From Oligoflexus sp. (GTDB taxonomy: Bacteria > Bdellovibrionota_B > Oligoflexia > Oligoflexales > Oligoflexaceae), in assembly GCA_030151925.1 (NCBI GenBank), contig JASLCY010000250.1, positions 1 to 12,496 on the forward strand: 12,496 nt of DNA. Reading direction: 5' to 3'. Positions 1 to 5,888 of the stretch are shown piece by piece. The position numbers and the translations under genes are program-made. Positions within the stretch are counted from its first letter, which is position 1. Each line of letters starts with the position of its first letter. Under the pieces are notes generated by a model. That model was not told where the DNA came from. It did not search any database and saw nothing but the letters and a program-made list of their open reading frames with translations.

Positions 1-32
1 TGTACACTCCGGGCGCCCTCCTCCTTGGGCCT

Positions 33-60
33 AGCCCTCCCATCGATAAGAGGGCTTCTT
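33..60 (+). terminator. Possible intrinsic terminator of an upstream plus-strand gene
   Basis: AGCCCTC (33-39) and GAGGGCT (50-56) form a perfect 7-bp stem with a 10-nt loop, followed on the plus strand by a pyrimidine-rich TCTTCTC. On the minus strand the stem is not followed by a T run, so it is a poor classical terminator for the lipoprotein gene ending at 71, although it may still help stop that transcript. The upstream plus-strand gene is outside the window, so this assignment is an inference. Confidence 0.35.
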
Positions 61-70
61 CTCAGTCCGG

Positions 71-331
71 TTATTTAGCCTGTTCGACTTTCTTCTGAGC
101 GTCGATCTCGGCTTTCTCTACGTCCTGTTGAGCTTTCTCGACGTCGACCTGTTTTTTCTCAACGTCCTTCTGCTCGTCTTTCACATCTTTTTGCGCATCG
201 ATGACGTCTTTCTGAGCGTCACGAACTTCTTTTGCGCCTTCGCGGCGAGCTTCCTGCTTGGTCTTTGTACACGCCGCGCCGGAGAAAACCAAACCGCCGA
301 GAAGTACTGAAGTCATGAGTGTGCGAAGCAT
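71..331 (-). CDS. Small coiled-coil lipoprotein, Braun-lipoprotein-like architecture
   Basis: This 86-residue protein has a lipoprotein signal peptide (MLRTLMTSVLLGGLVFSGAAC) with the predicted lipidated Cys21. The -3 residue is Gly, so the lipobox is non-canonical. Residues 33-86 form a regular heptad repeat: Val at 36, 43, 50, 57, 64 and 71, and Ala at 39, 46, 67 and 74, the 3-4 spacing of an a/d coiled-coil core. The other positions are almost all Asp, Glu, Lys and Gln, and the last residue is Lys. Lpp of E. coli has the same plan: lipid at the N-terminus, a heptad helix of 58 residues and a C-terminal Lys linked to peptidoglycan. The mature length here is 66. There is no detectable sequence identity beyond the pattern, so a role in tethering outer membrane to wall is an inference. 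I chose the Met at 331 because AGAGG lies just upstream and the signal peptide begins there; the frame stays open to 502 without any signal. Confidence 0.8.
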   Translation of the reverse strand: MLRTLMTSVLLGGLVFSGAACTKTKQEARREGAKEVRDAQKDVIDAQKDVKDEQKDVEKKQVDVEKAQQDVEKAEIDAQKKVEQAK

Positions 332-482
332 AGATACCTCTTTCTTGAGAAAAGTATGGAACGCTTGTCGAGCGTCGTCTTCAGGTAACAACGCTGAGGT
401 TGAGACCCGGTGTCGCTCGTGACTAATGCACAGACCGTGCCTGATGAATTCGGGATATTCACTGCGTCTTTGACGGAGAAAA

Positions 483-502
483 GTGAAGGCGATCGCCTTC
501 AC
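483..502 (-). terminator. Intrinsic terminator of the SDR gene
   Basis: A perfect 20-bp palindrome, GTGAAGGCGATCGCCTTCAC, starts 7 bases beyond the SDR stop codon. Read on the minus strand, an 8-bp stem with a GATC loop is followed by TTTTCT, the classical form of a Rho-independent terminator. On the plus strand it is not followed by a T run. Confidence 0.8.
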
Positions 503-509
503 TGTACGT

Positions 510-1280
510 TCATGCCTTCAGAGAGATGCCGGAAAGCTTCGCGCAGAAGGCGAGGAACTGCTCCTGCTTCGTTTTATCATGGGTCGCCGGTGCGGGTTCT
601 TGCGGGCGTTTATGGAAGAAATACTCACCCGCGACCTTCGCATAGGGCTCATCGCTCGTCGCGAGCCAAGCCTGCGTCTCGCAGCCCTGGTCGAGGTCGT
701 CGGGAGCGCTCGGCCCGCCCATCTTCGTCGGCACCCAACCCGGTTCCATCGCATTGGCGAAGACCTGGGGCCAGAGGCGCGCGACCGCGAAAGCGAGCAG
801 GGCGTTGTGAAACTTCGATTCGGAATAAGCGGCCAGGCCCGACCAGCGACGCTCTTTGAACAGCATGTCGTGCAGCGAATGGTCCGCGTGCCGATGCAGA
901 TCCGAACTGAGGTAGACCAGGCGTTTGGGAGGCGCGATCAGCGCCGTCAGCACGTAAGGCGCGAGAGAATTGATCGCAAAAACATGCGGGATGCCGTCCG
1001 CGGTCAAACGCTGCGGCTCCTTGTAACCGATCGCGACGTTGTGGATCACGGCATCGAAGGGGCCGAGCCGGTTGACGTCCGCGGCGAGCCGCTCCATCGC
1101 CTGCAAGGTCTCGACGTCGGCGATCAGCACGTCTTCCGCCTGGGGAACCAGAGCCTTCGCCTCCGCCGCGCGTTTCTCGCTGCGGGCGTGCAGAACCACC
1201 CTGTGGCCCGCCGCTACCAGCTTTTCGGCGGCGAGCCGCCCGAGCCCGTCGGCCGAGCCTGTGATGAATATACGAGACAT
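510..1280 (-). CDS. Short-chain dehydrogenase/reductase (SDR) family oxidoreductase
   Basis: This 256-residue protein has the usual length of a classical SDR and its key motifs. The nucleotide-binding TGSADGLG is at residues 7-14. Asp55 sits in IADVE. HNVA (80-83) replaces the usual NNAG. Ser125-Ser126 (YLSSD) and Tyr152-Lys156 (YSESK) are the catalytic residues, and PGWVPTKMGG follows. HARSEKR after beta-strand 2 (31-37) supplies basic residues that usually favour NADP(H) over NAD(H). The closest style is the WWOX/retinol dehydrogenase-like group, but the substrate cannot be told from sequence. It is expected to be cytoplasmic. The ATG at 1280 is preceded by GGGAGGTGG, a strong ribosome binding site. 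The gene appears to be a single transcription unit, with its own terminator at 483-502 and a divergent neighbour from 1370. Confidence 0.9.
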   Translation of the reverse strand: MSRIFITGSADGLGRLAAEKLVAAGHRVVLHARSEKRAAEAKALVPQAEDVLIADVETLQAMERLAADVNRLGPFDAVIHNVAIGYKEPQRLTADGIPHVFAINSLAPYVLTALIAPPKRLVYLSSDLHRHADHSLHDMLFKERRWSGLAAYSESKFHNALLAFAVARLWPQVFANAMEPGWVPTKMGGPSAPDDLDQGCETQAWLATSDEPYAKVAGEYFFHKRPQEPAPATHDKTKQEQFLAFCAKLSGISLKA

Positions 1281-1369
1281 GATCCACCTCCCTGTTTTCC
1301 CTGGTTAAAGGCCGCACCCTGATCTGCCGATAGATCCCCCAGCATTATTCGGATGCTAGGAGTCCTTTT
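1281..1369. promoter_or_regulatory. Divergent intergenic region between SDR and lipoprotein genes
   Basis: These 89 bp separate two divergent genes and must hold both promoters unless they lie within coding sequence. Both ribosome binding sites are plain: GGGAGGTGG on the minus strand and AGGAG (1358-1362) on the plus strand. I could not assign convincing -35/-10 pairs, and no operator-like inverted repeat stands out. Confidence 0.4.
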
Positions 1370-1981
1370 ATGGTTTGCAAAACCCTCGCCGTTTCCCTTG
1401 TGATCCTCGCCCTTTCGACCGCTTGTAAAAAGCGTTCCGAAAGCGCCTCCGAGGAGTCCGGCGTGAAGACCTCGGCTCGCGTCGCCACGGTGGGGGCGTA
1501 CCTGAACCGTCTGGCGAACACCCAATACGGAGTCCTGCTCAACCCTTCGGTCTTCACCGTCAACGGTCAACCCATCAATATCGCAGTGGAGGGCTGCAGT
1601 CATTCATACTTTCAGCTCAAGAAATATGGCAAGCCCGAATGGGATCAGAAAGCGGAGCAGCTGAACGCGGCCGTCCTGAAAACGCTGGATGAAACCTTGC
1701 AGGCGAGCCGTTGTTCGTTCAAGGACGGGGACATGGCGAAGGCCTTCCCGGAGTTCGAGGCGTTCGACCAATACTGGAATAAGGCCTACAGCGAGAAAGC
1801 CTTCCTCACCGACGAGGAATATGCAGAGCAAGCCGAGCACCAGCCCGAGGTCATCACCAAAGAAGAGCTCGTCAAACGCCTGAGTTGCCTCGGCGCCTTC
1901 GCCATCCAGGATCTTCCCCAAAGCCAGGCGCCCTGTGCCGTGACGCAGAACGAATCCGCCCTGCTCGACAGCTCCAAATAA
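1370..1981 (+). CDS. Predicted lipoprotein of unknown function
   Basis: This 203-residue protein opens with a lipoprotein signal peptide (MVCKTLAVSLVILALSTAC) with Cys19 as the likely lipidated residue. The -3 residue is Ser, so the lipobox is relaxed. The mature part is hydrophilic, rich in Glu, Lys and Ala, has four further cysteines (in EGCS, SRCS, LSCLG and APCA) and ends in a low-complexity Ser-rich tail. I recognise no domain or catalytic motif. The ATG at 1370 has AGGAG seven bases upstream. A hairpin follows 12 bases after the stop codon. It probably faces the periplasm, attached to the inner or outer membrane. Confidence 0.8.
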   Translation: MVCKTLAVSLVILALSTACKKRSESASEESGVKTSARVATVGAYLNRLANTQYGVLLNPSVFTVNGQPINIAVEGCSHSYFQLKKYGKPEWDQKAEQLNAAVLKTLDETLQASRCSFKDGDMAKAFPEFEAFDQYWNKAYSEKAFLTDEEYAEQAEHQPEVITKEELVKRLSCLGAFAIQDLPQSQAPCAVTQNESALLDSSK

Positions 1982-1993
1982 TTCATGAGAATG

Positions 1994-2023
1994 CCGGAAG
2001 TCCAAGGAAATCGGGACTTTCGG
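1994..2023 (+). terminator. Hairpin downstream of the 1370-1981 lipoprotein gene
   Basis: CCGGAAGTCC (1994-2003) pairs with GGACTTTCGG (2014-2023) in a 10-bp stem with one G-T pair and a 10-nt loop, starting 12 bases after the stop codon. No T run follows, so it may act as a weak or Rho-assisted terminator or as a 3'-end-stabilising structure. Confidence 0.4.
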
Positions 2024-2140
2024 CCCAGCCCTCGCAAGACCCGCCTTTACTTCCTGCAAAGACGCGCAGAACCTGAATCGTGGTATTCCACCCTCGAGCT
2101 TCAGCAAATTCTCAAGGTCTTAGCATAAAGGAAATTCAAC

Positions 2141-2635
2141 ATGGCACGAGCAAATCGCAGGAAGAACTATCATTCGGTCGATTTCGAAGGCAGCGATATG
2201 GAGATCAGCAAAGACTCCCTCCTCACCGTCAGCGACGAGCTGGGCGATATGGAGAATGCGCCGAGCGACGAAATCCCGGAAGATGCTATCGAACGCTTCG
2301 ACAATGAGGGTGGATCGTTCATCGCGACGCCGCCCCTGAAAAATACGGTGTTCGGCATCCCGCTGCCCCACGACGCGGTCCATCACCTGCATCGCTTGAA
2401 ACGCCGCGCGCTGGCCGCTCGAGGCGAACTGCAGAAAGTCATCGAAGAGCAGAAGGTCGTCGTCGCGGATAGCCTGCAGAGCGCTTATGAGCAGGCGAAA
2501 ACGCAGGCCGGCGCCTTGAATGAGCACATCAAGGAGAAACCTTATCTCTACGCCGCCGGTGCGGTGGTCGCCGGTTTCGCCATCGGCCGCATCTATCTCT
2601 CGAAGAAGAGCGGTCCGGACGTGAAAGTCCAGTGA
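2141..2635 (+). CDS. ElaB/DUF883-like protein with C-terminal membrane anchor
   Basis: This 164-residue protein has three parts. Residues 1-60 are acidic and probably disordered. Residues 75-132 form a charged, heptad-like helix (HHLHRLKRRALAARGELQKV onward). A C-terminal hydrophobic segment from about 134 to 152 (EKPYLYAAGAVVAGFAIGR) is followed by a short basic tail. The order of charged coil, Glu-Lys-Pro, small-residue-rich anchor and basic end is that of the ElaB/YqjD/DUF883 family. Those E. coli proteins are induced in stationary phase, anchored to the inner membrane and reported to bind ribosomes. The family assignment rests on this plan and not on a strong match; the length is greater than the roughly 100 residues of ElaB because of the acidic N-terminus. 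The ATG at 2141 has AAAGGAAA upstream. It appears to be a single gene. Confidence 0.75.
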   Translation: MARANRRKNYHSVDFEGSDMEISKDSLLTVSDELGDMENAPSDEIPEDAIERFDNEGGSFIATPPLKNTVFGIPLPHDAVHHLHRLKRRALAARGELQKVIEEQKVVVADSLQSAYEQAKTQAGALNEHIKEKPYLYAAGAVVAGFAIGRIYLSKKSGPDVKVQ

Positions 2636-2642
2636 GCGTGAG

Positions 2643-2672
2643 GACGCCTTGTCAAAAGTTTTGACAGGCGTC
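2643..2672 (+). terminator. Strong hairpin after the ElaB-like gene
   Basis: GACGCCTTGTCAAAA (2643-2657) pairs with TTTTGACAGGCGTC (2659-2672) along 14 bp with a single bulged T, starting 7 bases after the stop codon. The stem is long but has no trailing T run on the plus strand. It may block 3' exonucleases or pause polymerase ahead of the second hairpin at 2732-2783. Confidence 0.5.
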
Positions 2673-2693
2673 GCATCCCGGACGGATGAACTC

Positions 2694-2719
2694 TAGATTA
2701 ATTCTATAAAATCAATCTA
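2694..2719. repeat. Inverted repeat in an AT-rich island (possible operator or promoter)
   Basis: TAGATT (2694-2699) and AATCTA (2714-2719) form an inverted repeat with a 14-nt spacer in a markedly AT-rich stretch that stands out from the GC-rich surroundings. TATAAA (2705-2710) at its centre resembles a -10 element, but I see no good -35 at the right distance. It lies upstream of the leader hairpin of the cysteine-rich gene, where a promoter would be expected. Confidence 0.3.
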
Positions 2720-2727
2720 TTAGGCTG

Positions 2728-2787
2728 CCTCAAAAGAGACTATGGCTCTTGCATGAATACTGGAGCCCGAGTCTCTTTTTTTTGAGG
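2728..2787 (+). promoter_or_regulatory. Terminator-like leader hairpin overlapping the ribosome binding site
   Basis: AAAAGAGACT (2732-2741) pairs perfectly with AGTCTCTTTT (2770-2779). An inner helix of GGCTC (2744-2748) with GAGCC (2763-2767) follows, and the structure ends in a run of eight T (2776-2783), the form of an intrinsic terminator. CCTC (2728-2731), just before the stem, can also pair with GAGG (2784-2787), the ribosome binding site of the next gene, leaving four T bulged. The element could be the terminator of the ElaB-like gene, an attenuator of the downstream gene, or a translation-masking leader. The sequence supports the structure; which role it has is an inference. Confidence 0.6.
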
Positions 2788-2793
2788 TTTATC

Positions 2794-3438
2794 ATGCTCA
2801 ATCTGCTGCTGCCCCTCGCCCTGTCCCTCTCGTCTTCCGCTTCGCCGAACGATAGGTGCTCGGCCCTCGTCGGAACCTGCGAATACTACTCCTGCGTCGA
2901 GGCGGAACGCATCGCCTGCGGCGACCAGGGCTACGCGCTCGGTTACGGCGTGAAGTATTGCAACAAACTCTCGTCCCTCGTCTTCGAGCCTTCGAAGCCG
3001 GGCCTCAACGCCGATACCTTTCCCGGCGACGGCAACGAGTGGCGCGACAACGTGCGGACCTGCCTGCAGACGGAGATGGAGGGATTCTTCGCGAGCGGCG
3101 AGCCGGTGACCTGCGAGAGCCTGCGCGCCTTCGCCTTCGGCTCGCACCCGTCCTGCTACACGCAGGGCCCCAGCTTCTGCGAGCTCAATGCGGAAGCGGT
3201 CGTGAAGGTCGGATTCACGATCGGGCCGAAGGATCTGCTCACCGCGGAGAGCTTCACGCAGGTGGCGGACACCGCGAGGATCTGCAGCGCCCAGCTCGGC
3301 GAGAGGATAGAACGCGAGGATCGCCTGCTCGTCCGCCTCAACCTCGAGAAGTACCAGGCGATCTGGAATATCATCGCCGCCGACCCCCTCGAGGTCGGGC
3401 GCTATTTCCAGGGGCAACAGGCCAAAGCCCGTCCCTGA
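2794..3438 (+). CDS. Cysteine-rich secreted protein, possibly stanniocalcin-like
   Basis: This 214-residue protein starts with a signal peptide (MLNLLLPLALSLSSSASP, cleavage near residue 18). Ten cysteines follow at 22, 29, 34, 42, 56, 90, 107, 121, 129 and 164, an even number that suggests five disulfides in the periplasm or outside the cell. Notable stretches are CGDQGYALGYGVKYC (42-56) and WRDNVRTCLQ (83-92). The C-terminal half, with CY at 121-122, Cys129 and Cys164, recalls from memory the cysteine layout of animal stanniocalcins. That resemblance is unverified, and I name no function. The ATG at 2794 is chosen because GAGG lies six bases upstream and the signal peptide begins there; a longer frame from a TTG at 2749 would run through the leader hairpin. 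A strong terminator follows at 3463-3500. Confidence 0.8.
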   Translation: MLNLLLPLALSLSSSASPNDRCSALVGTCEYYSCVEAERIACGDQGYALGYGVKYCNKLSSLVFEPSKPGLNADTFPGDGNEWRDNVRTCLQTEMEGFFASGEPVTCESLRAFAFGSHPSCYTQGPSFCELNAEAVVKVGFTIGPKDLLTAESFTQVADTARICSAQLGERIEREDRLLVRLNLEKYQAIWNIIAADPLEVGRYFQGQQAKARP

Positions 3439-3455
3439 TCCTCACGCTAGCCCTA

Positions 3456-4997
3456 TCATGAGGTGCGCGCCGCTTTCGGGGGGCGGCGCACTTTTCTTTT
3501 GATATGGCCGATGCCCTTCCGGCTTTGATGGACCGCCCTTATCAGGACCGCATAGGGGAAATAAGTCATGTGGCGGATGCCGCCGACGTTGGCGACCGAA
3601 CGCAGCGCGTGGCGCGTCTCCTGGTAGAGCTCGGTGATGACGATGCGCTCGCTCACGCTGCCCGATTCGGAAACGGCGAGCAGGCGGTGGATCGCGTAGA
3701 GGCCGACCAGGAAAGCCAGCACGAAGACGAAATCCGTACCCTGGAAGCTCAAAGCGGAGAAATGGAAACGATCGGCGTTGATCGCGGTCGAGTGCCACAC
3801 GAAGTCGAGCTTAAGCTCTTCCGGCTTGAAGACGTCGGACAGATAACCGGCGATGACAGGCGCGATGGAAGCCGCCGCCCCGTTCGTGAGGGAGTTGGTC
3901 GCGAGGAAGACGGTGGCCTTGCCTTTCGGAGCGGCCTTGAGCGCGATGTTGCCTGAGCAGAGCGTGACGCCGGCGGTCGAGATGCCCGAGAGGATATGGA
4001 TCAGGATCAGCAGGGGAACCGTGAGCACGTGTTTATCGGGTAGGGTCAGGAAAGGCCAGAGGCCGATGCCGATGATGAATAGAGGGCCCGCCACGGTCAG
4101 GCAGGATTTGTTGCTGAAACGATCGGCGAGCACGCCCCAGATGCGGAAGAAGCCCACGTTGATCAGCTGGCTCAGGACCGAGAGCCCGATGATCCAGCCG
4201 AGGCTCATATTCAATTCCTTGATCATGTAGACCGTATAGAAGGGCGCCGCGAGGTTCGCCGCGAAGTTCCACACCGCGAGGAACACGATGAGCCTCCTAT
4301 AGTTCCTGTCGCTGAAAGGCTCCTTGAGCAGAGGCAGCAGATGCACCTTAGGATATTGGCCCATCTGCGGCTCAGCCATCATCGAGAGGGCGAGGGAGCT
4401 GAGCAGGCCGAAGAGCGAGCCCAGCGTGAAGAGGCACGAATAAGTCGCCAGCCGGTAGCCCGGCAGCAGGCTCTTGTCGATCCAGACGCCGGCCGCCAGC
4501 GATAACAGGGCCGCGAGGCCGGTGGAGACCGCGAGCCGCTTGCCGAAGAAACGGCCGAGGATATCGTGCGGGATGACGTCGTGCATCCACGAGTTCCAGG
4601 CGCAGCCGGAGATCGAGGACATGGCGTTATAGAAGTAGAGCCCGACGACGAATCCCATGAGCCGGTAATGCTCCGGCAGGAACCAGGGAACGAGCGCGCA
4701 GAATATCAGCGAGAATCGCGCCAGCCCCGAGGTGAGCACCACGATGCGCTTCCGCTGCCGAAACTTCTCGATCAGGAGGATGGCCGGCACCTGCATGATC
4801 TGCGAGAGGGGAGCCGCCGCCGCGATAAAACCTATCGCGAGGTTGCTCGCTCCCAGCAGCAGGGCGAAGGTCACGAGGAAAGCGCCGCCGGTGAGCGAGC
4901 CCATCACCGTGGAAGCGGAGCCGTCGAACATGAGGAGGCGCAGGGACTTGTTCACATCCTCTTCGGCGAGAGACGGTTTGGGTGCTAACCAAGACAT
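3456..4997 (-). CDS. MFS transporter with basic cytoplasmic tail
   Basis: This 513-residue membrane protein has about twelve hydrophobic segments, the major facilitator plan. The first pair (VMGSLTGGAFLVTFALLLGA and GFIAAAAPLSQIMQVPAILL) is joined to the next by EKFRQRKR, a basic cytoplasmic loop at the usual motif-A position. WGVLADRFSNKS marks the equivalent loop in the second half. Residues 443-513 are a hydrophilic tail ending in KRKVRRPPKAARTS, longer than usual for the family. The substrate cannot be told; the N-terminal half resembles poorly characterised MFS proteins and not a named sugar or drug porter. The start is the ATG at 4997, with GGAG seven bases upstream. The frame is open to 5414, but that extension lies over the divergent gene and lacks a ribosome binding site. 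Promoters for both divergent genes should lie in 4998-5225. Confidence 0.88.
   Translation of the reverse strand: MSWLAPKPSLAEEDVNKSLRLLMFDGSASTVMGSLTGGAFLVTFALLLGASNLAIGFIAAAAPLSQIMQVPAILLIEKFRQRKRIVVLTSGLARFSLIFCALVPWFLPEHYRLMGFVVGLYFYNAMSSISGCAWNSWMHDVIPHDILGRFFGKRLAVSTGLAALLSLAAGVWIDKSLLPGYRLATYSCLFTLGSLFGLLSSLALSMMAEPQMGQYPKVHLLPLLKEPFSDRNYRRLIVFLAVWNFAANLAAPFYTVYMIKELNMSLGWIIGLSVLSQLINVGFFRIWGVLADRFSNKSCLTVAGPLFIIGIGLWPFLTLPDKHVLTVPLLILIHILSGISTAGVTLCSGNIALKAAPKGKATVFLATNSLTNGAAASIAPVIAGYLSDVFKPEELKLDFVWHSTAINADRFHFSALSFQGTDFVFVLAFLVGLYAIHRLLAVSESGSVSERIVITELYQETRHALRSVANVGGIRHMTYFPYAVLIRAVHQSRKGIGHIKRKVRRPPKAARTS
3463..3500 (+). terminator. Intrinsic terminator of the cysteine-rich gene, inside the MFS 3' end
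   Basis: GTGC pairs with GCAC and GCCGC with GCGGC, with a two-base bulge, and TTTTCTTTT follows on the plus strand. This is a strong Rho-independent terminator starting 24 bases after the stop codon at 3438. The stem also encodes the last codons of the convergent MFS gene (RRPPKAAR), so the same DNA is both terminator and coding sequence. Confidence 0.8.
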
Positions 4998-5225
4998 GGG
5001 AATTCTCCGGGTGCGGGAAAAACCGTGGATTCCATTGTGCACGGCTCGCCGCTCAAACCCCAAGCGAAAACGCATCCGTGCTTTCATCCACTCGGATGTG
5101 ATGCTCCTCGGGCTGCAGCCGTCGTTTATTTTCGTGAATCGCAGGACGAAAGCGTTTCGAAGTCTGGTCTGCATATTGCAGTGCAGACAGGGAAGCGAGA
5201 TAAGAACCGCGGAAAGGAGCATCTC
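4998..5225. promoter_or_regulatory. Divergent intergenic region between MFS and hydrophilic protein genes
   Basis: These 228 bp separate divergent genes. On the plus strand TTGCAG (5176-5181) and GATAAG (5199-5204) are spaced by 17 bp and would place a start just ahead of the AAAGGAG ribosome binding site, leaving a very short leader. An imperfect hairpin, CATCCG with CGGATG, lies near 5070-5102. TCTGC/GCAGA and CTGCA/TGCAG form small overlapping inverted repeats at about 5168-5186. None of these is strong enough to name a regulator. Confidence 0.3.
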
Positions 5226-5468
5226 ATGGCAACCCATACGCACGAAGAAGATTCCCCTAAGCACCATGGCAAACAAAACAGCGGCGGCGAACCCAAGAAA
5301 CATGCGCAGGCTCTTCACGACGACGAGGTTCGCGATCGTCAAGCCAAAATCAACATAGATGAAGGGCACGATCATAAGCGAAGTAACATAGGTCCTTCGG
5401 GCCAGGGGGCGCATAGAGGCCGGGAACGGAACCAGGCCCAGAGCAGAGCGTCAGGTCGCCCTAATTAA
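5226..5468 (+). CDS. Small hydrophilic His-rich protein, unknown
   Basis: This 80-residue protein is almost wholly charged or polar, with several His-containing clusters (THTHEE, PKHHGK, EGHDHK), no hydrophobic core, no cysteine, no signal peptide and a basic Arg-rich C-terminus. It is likely disordered. The His clusters could bind metal, or the protein could be a stress-type hydrophilin, but no family is recognised. The start at 5226 is supported by AAAGGAG six bases upstream, and a strong intrinsic terminator follows directly after the stop codon. This well-formed expression context is the main evidence that the gene is real and that the long antisense frame over it is not. Confidence 0.7.
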   Translation: MATHTHEEDSPKHHGKQNSGGEPKKHAQALHDDEVRDRQAKINIDEGHDHKRSNIGPSGQGAHRGRERNQAQSRASGRPN

Positions 5469-5475
5469 CTAGGCC

Positions 5476-5520
5476 AAAAGGTGCGGGAAACGACAAACCC
5501 GTTGCCCCGCGCCTTTTCCT
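5476..5520 (+). terminator. Intrinsic terminator of the His-rich protein gene
   Basis: AAAAGGTGCGGG (5476-5487) pairs with CCCGCGCCTTTT (5506-5517) in a 12-bp stem with one G-T pair, and AACG/CGTT can form a small inner helix. The stem begins 7 bases after the stop codon and ends in TTTTCCT. It is a strong Rho-independent terminator. Confidence 0.8.
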
Positions 5521-5529
5521 GTGGATAAT
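5502..5529 (+). promoter_or_regulatory. Candidate sigma-70 promoter for the 5580 gene
   Basis: TTGCCC (5502-5507) and GATAAT (5524-5529) are spaced by 16 bp. The -10 matches the consensus at five of six positions and has TG directly before it. The -35 lies within the terminator of the preceding gene. A start near 5536 would give a leader of about 45 nt. Confidence 0.4.
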
Positions 5530-5579
5530 GTGGGGGCTGCAGCTAAAGCAGAGACGCACTCATTACAAGGGGATTCAAG

Positions 5580-5888
5580 ATGAAACTTACCTGGGAAAAC
5601 CTCAACCGTTTCCAACGCAACTACGTGACGAGACAAACCCCGGTTTTCATGGAAGTCGAGAACAACACCGGCCTTACGGAAGAGCAGAAAGATGTGCTTT
5701 TCCTCACCCATTATAATGAGCTCGTGAAAGCCGACTACTCGAACTACAAGTTCCCGTCCTCGGTGCCGACTTCCGTCATCCCTAACCTCAGCACCGCAGC
5801 CCTTCGCAAGAAAGCCGCGAAGACCGCTCCGAAAACCAAGGCTCCCGCCAAGGCCAAAGCCAAGAAAACGGCGACTAAATCAAAGTGA
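5580..5888 (+). CDS. Small protein with histone H1-like Lys/Ala tail
   Basis: This 102-residue protein has two parts. Residues 1-70 look folded and mixed in composition (MKLTWENLNRFQRNYVTRQT at the start, then an acidic helix around EEQKDV). Residues 74-102 are almost only Lys, Ala, Thr and Pro (RKKAAKTAPKTKAPAKAKAK), like the C-terminal tails of histone H1-like bacterial proteins such as AlgP or Hc1. Such tails bind DNA or RNA without sequence specificity, so a nucleoid or RNA-associated role is plausible. The N-terminal part matches no family I know. AAGGGGA lies upstream of the ATG. The last three codons overlap the 3' end of the convergent phospholipase D gene by 9 bp, and a hairpin follows at 5901-5932. 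Confidence 0.8.
   Translation: MKLTWENLNRFQRNYVTRQTPVFMEVENNTGLTEEQKDVLFLTHYNELVKADYSNYKFPSSVPTSVIPNLSTAALRKKAAKTAPKTKAPAKAKAKKTATKSK

Noticed and set aside
332..502. N-terminal extension of the coiled-coil lipoprotein frame, starting in the palindrome
   Set aside because: It includes the SDR terminator and has no signal-like sequence; the lipoprotein signal and AGAGG site fix the start at 331. The MKAIAFT shared with an opposite-strand frame is only a consequence of the palindrome.
483..1322. 279-codon open frame on the plus strand
   Set aside because: It is a shadow of the SDR gene on the other strand, Arg-rich and without domain or ribosome binding site.
2661..2666. Perfect TTGACA -35 hexamer
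   Set aside because: It lies within the hairpin after the ElaB-like gene, and no acceptable -10 occurs 16-18 bp downstream; TATAAA at 2705 is 38 bp away.
2743..2757. Possible leader peptide M-A-L-A inside the attenuator-like hairpin
   Set aside because: Four codons with only a weak purine stretch upstream and no run of regulatory codons; chance is more likely.
4998..5414. N-terminal extension of the MFS frame to 652 residues
   Set aside because: It lies antisense to the 5226-5468 gene, which has a strong ribosome binding site and terminator. The extension itself has no ribosome binding site, and the transporter fold starts at 4997.
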